Source: Prevotella jejuni
GTDB taxonomy: Bacteria; Bacteroidota; Bacteroidia; Bacteroidales; Bacteroidaceae
NCBI RefSeq assembly: GCF_900187995.1
Contig: NZ_FZNZ01000031.1
Coordinates: 1-40,620, forward strand
Direction: 5' to 3'
DNA length: 40,620 nt
Shown here piece after piece: positions 18,787-27,184 of the stretch; the first letter of the stretch is position 1; each line of letters starts with the position of its first letter. The notes beneath the pieces are model-generated. The model did not search any database, was not told the DNA's origin, and worked only from the letters and a program-made list of their open reading frames with translations. The position numbers were made by a program, and so were the translations under genes.

Positions 18787-18800
18787 AACCTCGTCTACTT

Positions 18801-19088
18801 TTAGCGAATTTCCTTTTGTGCCATCTTAATGGCAATTTGCTTCAACTCATAATCACTCTCTCCTTCCATCGCATCAATCACCTTGTCTGCAAGCCAGAGC
18901 TGCAGCATTTCGTTTTCGTCAACATTGAAATATTTTGCCAATAGAATCACTTGACTCCTTTTGGCTCGCCTGTCGCCACGTTCTATCTTGCTGAACATAG
19001 GAGTATCAATCTCCAAGTATGCTGCCAATTGCCGTTGCAACACCTCGTTTTCGTCTCTCAGTGACCTAATTTTGTTTCCTAATAACAT
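18801..19088 (-). CDS. XRE-family helix-turn-helix regulator (95 aa)
   Basis: This is a small DNA-binding protein. The N-terminal ~60 residues form a Cro/C1-type HTH, with 'RQLAAYLEIDTPMFSKIERG' as the helix-turn-helix and 'RSQVILLAKYFNVDE' as the following helices. The C-terminal ~30 residues are helical, perhaps for dimerization. It starts at the ATG at 19088 and is followed after 14 bases by the TOTE-type gene, in the order seen for restriction systems whose controller gene comes first. Five copies of TTTCGACGG-type sites lie directly upstream and are the probable operators, which would make it autoregulatory. Confidence 0.85.
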   Translation of the reverse strand: MLLGNKIRSLRDENEVLQRQLAAYLEIDTPMFSKIERGDRRAKRSQVILLAKYFNVDENEMLQLWLADKVIDAMEGESDYELKQIAIKMAQKEIR

Positions 19089-19149
19089 ATTTAATTCTTT
19101 GGGGTTATACTTTTAGATAATACGATTATATCATTCCGTCATATTTCCG

Positions 19150-19366
19150 TTAAATTTCGACGGATTTGAACGATTTTTGACGGATTAAGCCCCGTCTTCT
19201 GTTATAAATAGCGAATTGTGGTCGTAATTATGACCTTTTTTACCCTTGATTGAGGTGTAAAAGGTCGTAATTCATCTATTACGTCGTTTAGCTTTCGTCG
19301 AATTTCGACGGGTTAAAGCGAATTTCGACGGGTTTATTTGCAATTTTCGTCGAATTTCGACGGATT
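19150..19366. promoter_or_regulatory. Operator-like array of AATTTCGACGG(A/G)TT sites
   Basis: Near-identical sites lie at 19153-19166, 19174-19187 (TTTTTGACGGATT, weaker), 19300-19314, 19319-19334 and 19351-19366. Three are extended to the left as CGTCGAATTTCGACGG or CGAATTTCGACGGG, which gives an inverted repeat CGTCGAA/TTCGACG. Between them are an imperfect palindrome GGTCGTAATTATGACC (about 19218-19233) and a GAGGTGTAAAAGG segment also seen at 11820 and 32167. The array occupies the whole gap between the AlbA-type gene and the XRE gene. Confidence 0.65.
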
Positions 19367-19368
19367 CT

Positions 19369-21054
19369 CTATAGGATGAACCAATTTCGGCCATCTGTTT
19401 TAATTAGAGATTCTGTTTTCATCGTCTTTAATAAATCTCCAAGACTGCGTAACCTTTGTTCTTCCGTCTTATTGGATGGCAGCACATCTTTGATATATTC
19501 ATAGATGCTGTCACGTTTCGCACCCTCATCTCCTGCATTTTCGAGATATTGAAGAATCATTTGACGAAGTTTCCCTTTATCCAATCCTTTTGTCTTGGTG
19601 TATGAAGGCAGTTGGCGTGTGTCTTTTGCTACACCCAATGAGATGCTGTAATTTGGTGCTTCACCCTCAATCAGTCCTCTATTTAGAAGGTCTTTCGCCA
19701 CATCTTTATGTATGGCTCTGCCTTTCTGCACGGCATCGAGTGAGATGCAATCCCAAAGTGTAAGGGTGTCATTTGTCTTCAACAAGTCGGTGTATCGTTT
19801 GTTGATTTCATTGCCATATATGCGTACCACCACTTTCTTCTTTACCGCATCAATCTCATAATCAGGCATCGGGAAGTGTCTGCGCCATTGCTCACTGAAC
19901 ATCTTCTTGATGCCACGACTTACGGTATCAATCATATTGAAGTCAACCATAGCCCTACACAGGCATTCATTGCGGAAATAAGTCTGAGGTTCCTCATTTC
20001 TTAAAGCATTCTCCAAAGTACCAGGAATGAAAGAACCGGCATTGGAATAATACAAGTAGCCGGGATTCTCGACAAAGTTGATACGTTGTTGTAGCTCGTA
20101 GTCTTGATGGGCAATACAGTTATGAAGAGCCTCGCGGATAGTATAGTCGTCATATTGCTTCATCGTATCAGGGAAAAGCGTATCACCAGGCATTTCACGT
20201 AAAGTAAGGTTTTCTATCTTTGATAGGATTTCATCCACCGTCAAGATAAACGGTACTGTGAAATGTTCATAATCAACCACATCTTGATTGGCATCACGAC
20301 GTGTCCAAGTCACCTGTGCAACGGCAGGACGCAGCTTGAAGGCAGATTCGTATTTGCCAAGTAGGATAATTGTAGCACGTGTAATGCCACCATTCCTTGA
20401 AAGTCCACATTTGCTGAGGAATGTCTGCACACTCCAATCATTCACCTCCGCTGCTGGTATGCGGCTATGAACCTTTTTAAACATCTGTCTGGCTTTAGCA
20501 ATAGCCACCTCGTCAAGGTCGTCAATCGTAGCATCGTGTACAATCTCCGCAGACCAATCCTTTGCGTTATAGATAGGTTCTTCAAGAATGGCAGCCAGTC
20601 TTTCGCCTGTCATTTCAACTAATGAATCCTCTATCCGCTGCCATGCTTTCTTGTGGGCAAGTACAGGGCGACGAGGCAGATGCTTAGGAATATGGATTAT
20701 CCATACCCTCTTCTGCGTATCGTCAGTTACAAACTCCTCAATGGACAATCCTTCTGATGAAAGATATGTACATTGTTCCGTGAGCTTGAATGTTGCCGAT
20801 TGGGTATTGGCTGGTTGTCCATTGAATGTCAACCTTGAAATATCAGTTCCGACTATTTCAAGGGTCTTGTCTTTCACACCTATCACCAGATGTCCACCAT
20901 CCATGTTGGCGATAGCCGACACATAGGAAATCACGTCATCCTTCTCGTTCCCACAGAACGAGTTTTTCAGATTCTTAAATTCCTTCCACTCACACCGAGC
21001 ATTCTCTTGTGGATACTCACCGAGAAGATATTGTTGTAGTTCGAGTTCGGTCAT
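19369..21054 (-). CDS. Schlafen/AlbA-domain ATPase-like protein (561 aa)
   Basis: The N-terminal ~130 residues are an AlbA_2 (Schlafen-type) domain, with CEWKEFKN at about 20-27 and 'YVSAIANMDGGHLVIGV' at about 44-60. The middle (about 290-390) has the GHKL-like pattern of the family often labelled putative ATP-dependent DNA helicase or transcriptional regulator ('YTIREALHNCIAHQDYE', then 'NAGSF'). The C-terminus is a winged-helix-type region. Such proteins are frequent in defence islands, some as nucleases or regulators. It lies 84 bases after kwaB in the same direction, so it may be an accessory to the Kiwa operon or an independent module. Confidence 0.75.
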   Translation of the reverse strand: MTELELQQYLLGEYPQENARCEWKEFKNLKNSFCGNEKDDVISYVSAIANMDGGHLVIGVKDKTLEIVGTDISRLTFNGQPANTQSATFKLTEQCTYLSSEGLSIEEFVTDDTQKRVWIIHIPKHLPRRPVLAHKKAWQRIEDSLVEMTGERLAAILEEPIYNAKDWSAEIVHDATIDDLDEVAIAKARQMFKKVHSRIPAAEVNDWSVQTFLSKCGLSRNGGITRATIILLGKYESAFKLRPAVAQVTWTRRDANQDVVDYEHFTVPFILTVDEILSKIENLTLREMPGDTLFPDTMKQYDDYTIREALHNCIAHQDYELQQRINFVENPGYLYYSNAGSFIPGTLENALRNEEPQTYFRNECLCRAMVDFNMIDTVSRGIKKMFSEQWRRHFPMPDYEIDAVKKKVVVRIYGNEINKRYTDLLKTNDTLTLWDCISLDAVQKGRAIHKDVAKDLLNRGLIEGEAPNYSISLGVAKDTRQLPSYTKTKGLDKGKLRQMILQYLENAGDEGAKRDSIYEYIKDVLPSNKTEEQRLRSLGDLLKTMKTESLIKTDGRNWFIL

Positions 21055-21138
21055 ATATATATTAAATCTTATTTATAATCGCTTATACAGTGATGTTTAG
21101 TTATAAAATAGGGTATTCTGCCAATATGAGAGTTTTTA

Positions 21139-22116
21139 TTATCTCCGTATGCGATTTTTTGCTTTTGATTCATAATCTCGTTTAGAAAGTTTGGAGTACA
21201 GAAAATCGTCATTCAAAAGTCTTATGAAACTATCCTGAGATTTTTTTGAAGGTAATTTAATCTTATCATTTTCGATTTTCAATACATTTTTTAAGACATC
21301 ATGATTTCTCACAAAATCAAAAATATCTTTTTTAGGAATCTCTGTAATAGGAGAAGAATCCAATGCCCTCATTACTCGTCGAGCAAAAGAAATTTCTGTT
21401 AATCTTTCTTGCATACCTTCTATACTATCAACGATATTCAGTTCTTCAATATGAGTTAATGCCTCTGACGCACGTCCTATAATGATTGATGCAAATTCTT
21501 TATTATTATCAAGGTACGACAAATTTGTGATAAAAAATTCATTATCAAACATTAGTGCGTCTATTTGTGAATCTAAGCGTAAAATATCTTCTTTAACCAA
21601 ATCAAACTGTGTTTCCGATTTGCTGATATAAAATCTGCCTCTACTTTGCCGCATTAGATTGATATTATAGTTGTTTCTATAAATTACGATTTTGTTATTA
21701 GTAGTACCTACTTCTATTATAAAATAATTAATATCTGACAATTTATCATTATCAAAATTAAAGACTTTTGACGATGTGAAATAATCAGCATCATGCGATT
21801 CATATGCTTCTCTCATTAACGCAAAGAAAGAAGGCTCTTCATCTGGCAAATCATATCTATAAACCACATTCATTCTTTCATCACGCGATGACAGGTCAAG
21901 CAAATCTCTCTCATTATCTTGAGTGAACAAATTGATTTCTTCTTGAATAGAATTTTTATATCCTTTACCTATATCCAACAATACATTACGTTTAATATCT
22001 GCTTTTTTCAGACATACTCCATTTTCTGTATTCAAAGCAAAATAGATAAGAACTTGAAAATCGTCACCTTGTTCTATTACTCCTTGAAGTTTACTTATAA
22101 AATCATTTTTATTCAT
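21139..22116 (-). CDS. kwaB: KwaB, DUF4868 effector of the Kiwa defence system (325 aa)
   Basis: The product matches the DUF4868 pattern: an N-terminal α/β part, a central β-rich core ('NNKIVIYRNNYNINLM', then 'LDSQIDALMFDNEFFITN') and a C-terminal helical region ending in a basic tail (SKAKNRIRR). Length is close to E. coli KwaB (about 315 aa). In Kiwa, KwaB is the cytosolic DNA-binding effector held at the membrane by KwaA. Its ATG overlaps the end of the upstream membrane-protein gene by four bases, the canonical kwaA-kwaB arrangement. The gene is markedly AT-rich. I am confident of the family and do not claim novelty. Confidence 0.82.
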   Translation of the reverse strand: MNKNDFISKLQGVIEQGDDFQVLIYFALNTENGVCLKKADIKRNVLLDIGKGYKNSIQEEINLFTQDNERDLLDLSSRDERMNVVYRYDLPDEEPSFFALMREAYESHDADYFTSSKVFNFDNDKLSDINYFIIEVGTTNNKIVIYRNNYNINLMRQSRGRFYISKSETQFDLVKEDILRLDSQIDALMFDNEFFITNLSYLDNNKEFASIIIGRASEALTHIEELNIVDSIEGMQERLTEISFARRVMRALDSSPITEIPKKDIFDFVRNHDVLKNVLKIENDKIKLPSKKSQDSFIRLLNDDFLYSKLSKRDYESKAKNRIRR

Positions 22117-22697
22117 ATTAAAATATATACATTATCTGCTACATAATAAGGAGACACATTATCTCCAACATTTAAATCTCTTCTATATAACACAACAGAT
22201 CCTGATGGTAATTCCTTGCAATCTGTATATGTTTCAACTTCTGCTATTTTGTATTCTAGCAAAGCCATAATAGGATTTGCATAATATAAATTTGTTCGTG
22301 TATAACTAATAAAAATTACAGCAAGCATAATCATTAGTATAAGCAAATCTCGCCAAGTTTCATAGTTTACAATCACAACTGCGAATAAAGTTACTAATGT
22401 AGCCAACGAGTTGATATAATCTTGACTTCTATCTGTAATTTTCTTTATCATAATTGGGAGAGAAGTTGGAGAACCCTCTAATTTCTTATTATAAATCCAA
22501 AAATAGTAACTTCCAATTAATAAACATACTATGCTAATATATGCTACTATATTAGAAGGACTGAGTATAATTTTAATTGGAGCCCACTCAAATCCCTGCC
22601 AGAATGTCCAACATATAGGGACATCCCATGTTTTAATTAAAATGATAGCCCACATTGCACTTGTGGATATCAGCCACAATCTAAATTTGTTAAACAT
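22113..22697 (-). CDS. kwaA: KwaA, membrane component of the Kiwa defence system (194 aa)
   Basis: This is a four-helix membrane protein. Predicted transmembrane segments are at about 7-25, 48-68 ('IVAYISIVCLLIGSYYFWIY'), 93-110 and 117-133, followed by a soluble C-terminal domain of about 60 residues ('LPSGSVVLYRRDLNVGDNV'). Size and order match KwaA, whose oligomer senses phage attack at the inner membrane and carries KwaB. Sequence similarity between distant KwaA proteins is low, so the call leans on the topology and on the four-base overlap with kwaB. The gene starts about 80 bases after the DUF1848 gene stop, so it may be read from the same upstream promoter. Confidence 0.78.
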   Translation of the reverse strand: MFNKFRLWLISTSAMWAIILIKTWDVPICWTFWQGFEWAPIKIILSPSNIVAYISIVCLLIGSYYFWIYNKKLEGSPTSLPIMIKKITDRSQDYINSLATLVTLFAVVIVNYETWRDLLILMIMLAVIFISYTRTNLYYANPIMALLEYKIAEVETYTDCKELPSGSVVLYRRDLNVGDNVSPYYVADNVYILI

Positions 22698-22775
22698 ATT
22701 TTTTTCTTCAACATTAGTAATGTCATGTACTATTCCAATGAATCGAAAGTACTAAAGATTTTGTCTTTCTCTTTT

Positions 22776-23828
22776 TTATTCTATTATACTTTCACTTTCA
22801 TCATTATGTTTGTCCTTATTCTTTAGCACAACTTCCTTGCTTGTGTTTGCATAGCAATAAACACACAAATGCCTACAAGTGTTATACATACCTATATCTT
22901 TACTTACCATACAGCCGCAAACCTTGCGCTGTCCCGTATCCTTTACTTTTTTGAGTTTTTCAGGGATTGGTGGTATCTCTCCAAACATGTCCTTTTCAGG
23001 CCATTTCAATGTATGGAGGTAATAAACCAATTCCTTGTCACCAGCAAAGATTCTTTTCATCAGCTCCCCATCTATGCATCTGTTATGTTCTATGCCATAC
23101 GTTTCCAAATCAATATCCTCGGCACAAGTTGCCATTTGTATATTCCATCCATCCTTGTGCCATGCTTCACGTATCTTAGCCAATCCTTCAACTATCTCTA
23201 TACGTTGGGCATAATTTGCTTCTGTATTTTCTACATCTTCTTTTGTAAAAGAAATAGTTTCTTTCACGAGATTATTTTGTACCTTACGGTACGCTTTAAT
23301 GTCAACGAAACTGAATACGAGTTTATCGGTATATCCTTTTAGTTTGTTACCAACATTCCATATTCGTGTCAGCAAGTCCCTTGGTCCAATAGTTGGTGTA
23401 ATGATAAGTGGGTCGAAACGCCAAATAACCTTTTCCTTACCTATCATTTTTGATAGCTCTATGAAAGTTTTTACTCGCTCTTCCACAAATGGAACATTAG
23501 GCTCAAATCCTTCCTTTACATAGTCATTCAATGTTACTTGAAAGTAATAATGTATGCCCATCTCATCCAAGATGTGAAGATAAGGAATTATTGACTTCGG
23601 ATTCTTAGTCCAGAATACAACAACCTTACAATTCTTAAAAGAGATGTACATCTTCTGTTGATTGAACGGATTGTACCAAGTGCAATATCCTTTAGCCAAG
23701 CGGTTGAAAAACCACTTGGCATAAAAGGCTGGTATATCGGTTGAACGACTCGCAGAAATGATGTATGGAGCCGTTGCTTCTACAATATCGCTATTTTCTA
23801 ATATTAACTTAATTTTATCCGTTGGCAT
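22776..23828 (-). CDS. DUF1848 protein with radical-SAM-like cysteine cluster at its C-terminus (350 aa)
   Basis: The N-terminal part has the DUF1848 hallmarks 'YIISASRSTDIPAFYAKW' (22-39), 'WYNPFNQQKMYISF' (51-64) and FWTKNP (72-77), and appears to form a TIM-barrel-like body. The C-terminus has CGC (304-306) and then 'TCRHLCVYCYAN', in which Cys318, Cys322 and Cys325 form CX3CX2C. That is the [4Fe-4S]-binding pattern of radical SAM enzymes, placed at the end of the chain instead of the start. The reaction and substrate are unknown. Its ATG overlaps the end of the 746-aa gene by 14 bases, so it is the last member of a coupled four-gene operon. Confidence 0.85.
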   Translation of the reverse strand: MPTDKIKLILENSDIVEATAPYIISASRSTDIPAFYAKWFFNRLAKGYCTWYNPFNQQKMYISFKNCKVVVFWTKNPKSIIPYLHILDEMGIHYYFQVTLNDYVKEGFEPNVPFVEERVKTFIELSKMIGKEKVIWRFDPLIITPTIGPRDLLTRIWNVGNKLKGYTDKLVFSFVDIKAYRKVQNNLVKETISFTKEDVENTEANYAQRIEIVEGLAKIREAWHKDGWNIQMATCAEDIDLETYGIEHNRCIDGELMKRIFAGDKELVYYLHTLKWPEKDMFGEIPPIPEKLKKVKDTGQRKVCGCMVSKDIGMYNTCRHLCVYCYANTSKEVVLKNKDKHNDESESIIE

Positions 23829-26055
23829 ATCTTTGGTATAATGCGTTCTTTAATTTATCAAGAAGAACTTTGTTTTCTGAAGTTGCAGGAATCCACGAGG
23901 GACTACTGCTATGTTCTTTTTGATAAGTACACTTATTTATAAAGTGTTTAATTGTATTGTCATTAGTTCTTGGGCTATCTTTCTTGCCAAAATAATATCC
24001 ATTAGGTGCATAATCTTTTTGAAAAGAAAGAACCTTTTTGCATAATGTAGCACGAACATCAGCAGGAAGGTAAGTTTGACTCCCAATAAAGTATGTCACG
24101 TTTTCATCATCGACAAATAAATTAGAAGTTTTATTGGATGGATTAAAAGATTTCTCTTGTTTTATTGTGTTGTTGTAATGTAGAGTGTCGTCCTCAATAC
24201 CATCAAACAAACTTGTCTCTTGTTGCTTTGCTAATTTCCCGATGTTCTCTGTTTTTGCAGATTTTCCAATACGTTCGTTATAGTCTGGAACAAAATGTTC
24301 TTGCATTCTTTTCCATGCAGAACATGGTCTATTCTTTCCAGGCTTCCAACCATCAAAATTATCAAGCATTTTGATAAATCTGAAATAGTCTTGATTATCA
24401 CCATTTTGTGCCAAAGCTTCGTCAAGAGATTTAAATAGTTTCATTTTATCACGTTTGATAACAGTCTCTGCGTACAACTTAATATCTCTACGCCAATCTA
24501 CAATGGGATTATTTCCTTTATTCACAGAAGATTCAAAAGTTGACGACAGCATTCCGGTATTATCATTTTTCTCTGGCATTGTTGATATATAGCCAAATTC
24601 AGGTATGCTTTTATCAAAAAGCTGCCCATAGAAATCACGATAAACCATTGAAAGATAACCTGAGTCTTTATTCAAAAGATTGTCGGTAAAATCTCTCGTC
24701 ATATTAGCGAATCCATTTAACACACCATAGAAGGCAAATGCTAAACGGTAGTCGTACATCCCTTTACTTTGCATAAAGTGTAACAATTGCTCCCAATCAT
24801 CACCCTTTATTAGAACAGCCGCAATAGAAGAAAGAACTCCATTATCCCAAGGTTGGTTGAATTCTTCACCACGTACATGACGACGAAGTTGATTGAGATA
24901 AGCCCGTATAGGACTATTATCCCAGTCTTTTCCAATTACATTTTTTGCATCTTTTGTTATTTCGTCAGAAAGAGTCTCTTTAATGGAATTTATTTTTCCA
25001 TTGAACGAATGAGAACATAGGACAATGTTTATCCAATGTATAAACAAGTTTGCCATCAAATCTTCACTAATACACTTTTGTGAGATTAGCTTTTCTTTCC
25101 CAGAAACGATAAGCTCACCATCGTCCGGATTCAGCAAACTCTTACTTGTGTTAAATAACGCATTAGCTTTTGCTATTTCATGATTAACCCAATTAAGAGC
25201 TTGATTGTTTTCTGTATCTTTTTTAAGGGCCTCTAATAACATAATTCTATCAACTGTTTCAAATGTATAACCGTAACGTTTAAATACATTTAATGCTTTG
25301 CTTGCAAGTTGAACGCTTCCAAGTTCTTTTTCTAAGTCCTTGAAGATAGGTTGCTGACTATCTATGTAGTTGAAGAGTTCGTCTAATCGCTTCTTTTGAG
25401 TAACAGATGGAATCCTATCATAACCTGATATGATGGATGCAAATATGTTATTTATCTCACGCAGTGAATCCAACTTTAGAATATGCTCCTTTGAAGAAGA
25501 TAAATTAGCTCCTATATAGTAGCCATATAGTAATCCCTTCATCTTGTTGATGATGTAATCTTCTTCTATGTTTGATTCCATATTGTTTGATAGAGGAATG
25601 CTATCTTCTTTGATAATTTTATAACCTCTATCCTTTATGTCGGAAAGCACAACCATCTTACGCTGATACAATCGAACAAGTTTTGTTTCTAAACTACTAT
25701 CAGACATAGACATAACAGTCCTTTTCACTTTATCTGAAAAGAAAATGAATCTGGTTTGCCACGGATTTAGGTAAATTGTCTTATCTGTATAATAGACGCC
25801 GTTAGGGAGTTTTGGAAAATCATCATCTGAAATTATTTCAATCAGCATTGCATGATCTTCAATATCACTAATCGGACGGTCGAATACACATAAGGTGTCA
25901 AAAAGCAGGGTGGTATGTTCGATATTATTTTCTTCGACAGTGAACCATCGACTATATCCATAGCCACGCTTCTTGTACATAGCTTTTGGCGATATGGATT
26001 CTGTCGACAATATATTGTTGAAGTTCAATGAACTTGTAGGAATATAATATTTCAT
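23815..26055 (-). CDS. Unrecognised 746-aa protein, core of the four-gene operon
   Basis: I do not recognise a family. The first ~120 residues form a compact-looking unit: a start of MKYYIPTSSLNFNNIL, then 'SISPKAMYKKRGYGYSRW', and a strand-rich part with 'YYTDKTIYLNPWQTRFIFF'. The region from about 125 to 470 is helical, with 'NQLRRHVRGEEFNQPWDNG' (388-406) and a conserved-looking LAFAFYGVLNGFANM (438-452). A low-complexity linker (about 620-665) leads to a basic C-terminal module of about 80 residues with Cys and His ('NTIKHFINKCTYQKEH'). No signal peptide, membrane helix, Walker A or obvious nuclease motif was found. It starts two bases after the helicase stop and overlaps the DUF1848 gene. 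A substrate-binding or scaffold role is conjecture. Confidence 0.9.
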   Translation of the reverse strand: MKYYIPTSSLNFNNILSTESISPKAMYKKRGYGYSRWFTVEENNIEHTTLLFDTLCVFDRPISDIEDHAMLIEIISDDDFPKLPNGVYYTDKTIYLNPWQTRFIFFSDKVKRTVMSMSDSSLETKLVRLYQRKMVVLSDIKDRGYKIIKEDSIPLSNNMESNIEEDYIINKMKGLLYGYYIGANLSSSKEHILKLDSLREINNIFASIISGYDRIPSVTQKKRLDELFNYIDSQQPIFKDLEKELGSVQLASKALNVFKRYGYTFETVDRIMLLEALKKDTENNQALNWVNHEIAKANALFNTSKSLLNPDDGELIVSGKEKLISQKCISEDLMANLFIHWINIVLCSHSFNGKINSIKETLSDEITKDAKNVIGKDWDNSPIRAYLNQLRRHVRGEEFNQPWDNGVLSSIAAVLIKGDDWEQLLHFMQSKGMYDYRLAFAFYGVLNGFANMTRDFTDNLLNKDSGYLSMVYRDFYGQLFDKSIPEFGYISTMPEKNDNTGMLSSTFESSVNKGNNPIVDWRRDIKLYAETVIKRDKMKLFKSLDEALAQNGDNQDYFRFIKMLDNFDGWKPGKNRPCSAWKRMQEHFVPDYNERIGKSAKTENIGKLAKQQETSLFDGIEDDTLHYNNTIKQEKSFNPSNKTSNLFVDDENVTYFIGSQTYLPADVRATLCKKVLSFQKDYAPNGYYFGKKDSPRTNDNTIKHFINKCTYQKEHSSSPSWIPATSENKVLLDKLKNALYQRYANG

Positions 26056-26057
26056 GA

Positions 26058-27170
26058 TTAATAATCTTCTATTTCATCAATTTCCGTTGTTTTATAGAGC
26101 TGCGAATTAATATTCGATAATGGGGAAGGAAGCATAGATGAGTACATCACATATAAATTGCGATATGTACGAGTCATAGCCACATACAATGCTTTGCGAT
26201 CTGATTCTTGACCTGAAAAGTTTTCTATGTAAGGTAAGAATACAGTTTCAAATTGTAAACCTTTTGCACTATGATAGGTCATCACCTTTGGGTTTGTAGA
26301 TGTAAAATTAAGACTGTCCTGACTATTTCTAAAGTCTTCACGGTCATTATATCTTAGTTCGTAATTACCTCCCAATGATTTTAACTGGTTATATACCGTC
26401 TTAACATAATCATTATCTGGCAACAAAATAGCAACGTCTGTCATGTTATTTCTGCTGATAATATCATGTATAGCCTTTATTTGGTTTTCTTCATTATTAT
26501 ACTTGATGAATCTCGGTACTGCAATTTCCTTGCTTTTGTAAGTGCTTTCGATAAATGGGGGCAAATCTACACCGATTGGTTGCACAACTTTTGCAACGGG
26601 TAAAGGAAGACGATAGTTGCGATATAATTCCCAATTTTTCACCTTCATATTAAAAGGGACTAAGGCATTTATTCTATCCAGAGGAACAGTTTTCTTAAGT
26701 CCTTCATATATAGACTGCGCAGTATCTCCAAAAAAGAAGAAATGTTTATTTGTCGCAGCTAAGAATTCTCGAATTTCATCATCGCTAAAATCTTGAATTT
26801 CATCGACTATAATATAATCAGCTGATGGCATATATGGAATTTTGTTGCCATTTTCGTCCTTAGAGTAAACCATAAAACGGCCTCTCCTTTCACGTTTGTA
26901 CTTCCATTCCATATGATAATAAAAATCATTAGTAAGTCCTAATTCTTGCTTGCCAGAATTCATATATTTGCACAGTGCCTTTGTATATACTATAATTTTA
27001 TAATTGGTGCCGTACTCTTTTTGTATACGTTGAGCTTTTATTAGAGCCAGCACGGACTTACCGCTTCCTGCACAACCTGCGACTATGCAGGATTTATCAA
27101 GCGTTTCCATGAGGATCTTAATCTGGTCGTCATCAAGTTCGGATTCTTTTATCATCCAGTCTTTTTTCAT
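26058..27170 (-). CDS. Compact UvrD/Rep-like superfamily 1 helicase (370 aa)
   Basis: All main SF1A motifs are present: Walker A AGCAGSGKS (31-39), Walker B IIVDEIQDF (120-128), motif III FFGDTAQSIY (146-155), motif IV 'ELYRNYRLP' (181-189), motif V 'MTYHSAKGLQFETVFLP' (297-313) and motif VI 'ALYVAMTRTYRNLYVMYS' (327-344). The protein is about half the length of UvrD or Rep: the 1B and 2B insertions are almost absent. It resembles the stand-alone UvrD-like ATPases found with partner proteins in defence operons. It starts 14 bases after the methyltransferase-like gene and ends two bases before the 746-aa gene. Translocation along single-stranded DNA is likely from the motifs; RNA is not excluded. 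Confidence 0.92.
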   Translation of the reverse strand: MKKDWMIKESELDDDQIKILMETLDKSCIVAGCAGSGKSVLALIKAQRIQKEYGTNYKIIVYTKALCKYMNSGKQELGLTNDFYYHMEWKYKRERRGRFMVYSKDENGNKIPYMPSADYIIVDEIQDFSDDEIREFLAATNKHFFFFGDTAQSIYEGLKKTVPLDRINALVPFNMKVKNWELYRNYRLPLPVAKVVQPIGVDLPPFIESTYKSKEIAVPRFIKYNNEENQIKAIHDIISRNNMTDVAILLPDNDYVKTVYNQLKSLGGNYELRYNDREDFRNSQDSLNFTSTNPKVMTYHSAKGLQFETVFLPYIENFSGQESDRKALYVAMTRTYRNLYVMYSSMLPSPLSNINSQLYKTTEIDEIEDY

Positions 27171-27184
27171 AATTACAATATGTC

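Noticed and set aside
21139..22697. The membrane protein and its partner as a new system
   Set aside because: Size, topology, overlap and the DUF4868 pattern fit the already described Kiwa system.
23815..24200. Zinc finger at the C-terminus of the 746-aa protein
   Set aside because: Only scattered Cys and His occur (about residues 680-730), without a CxxC or regular spacing.
25690..26055. N-terminus of the 746-aa protein as an ADP-ribosyltransferase (DarT-like)
   Set aside because: The start loosely recalls the first strand of such enzymes, but no H-Y-E or R-S-E catalytic set could be placed.
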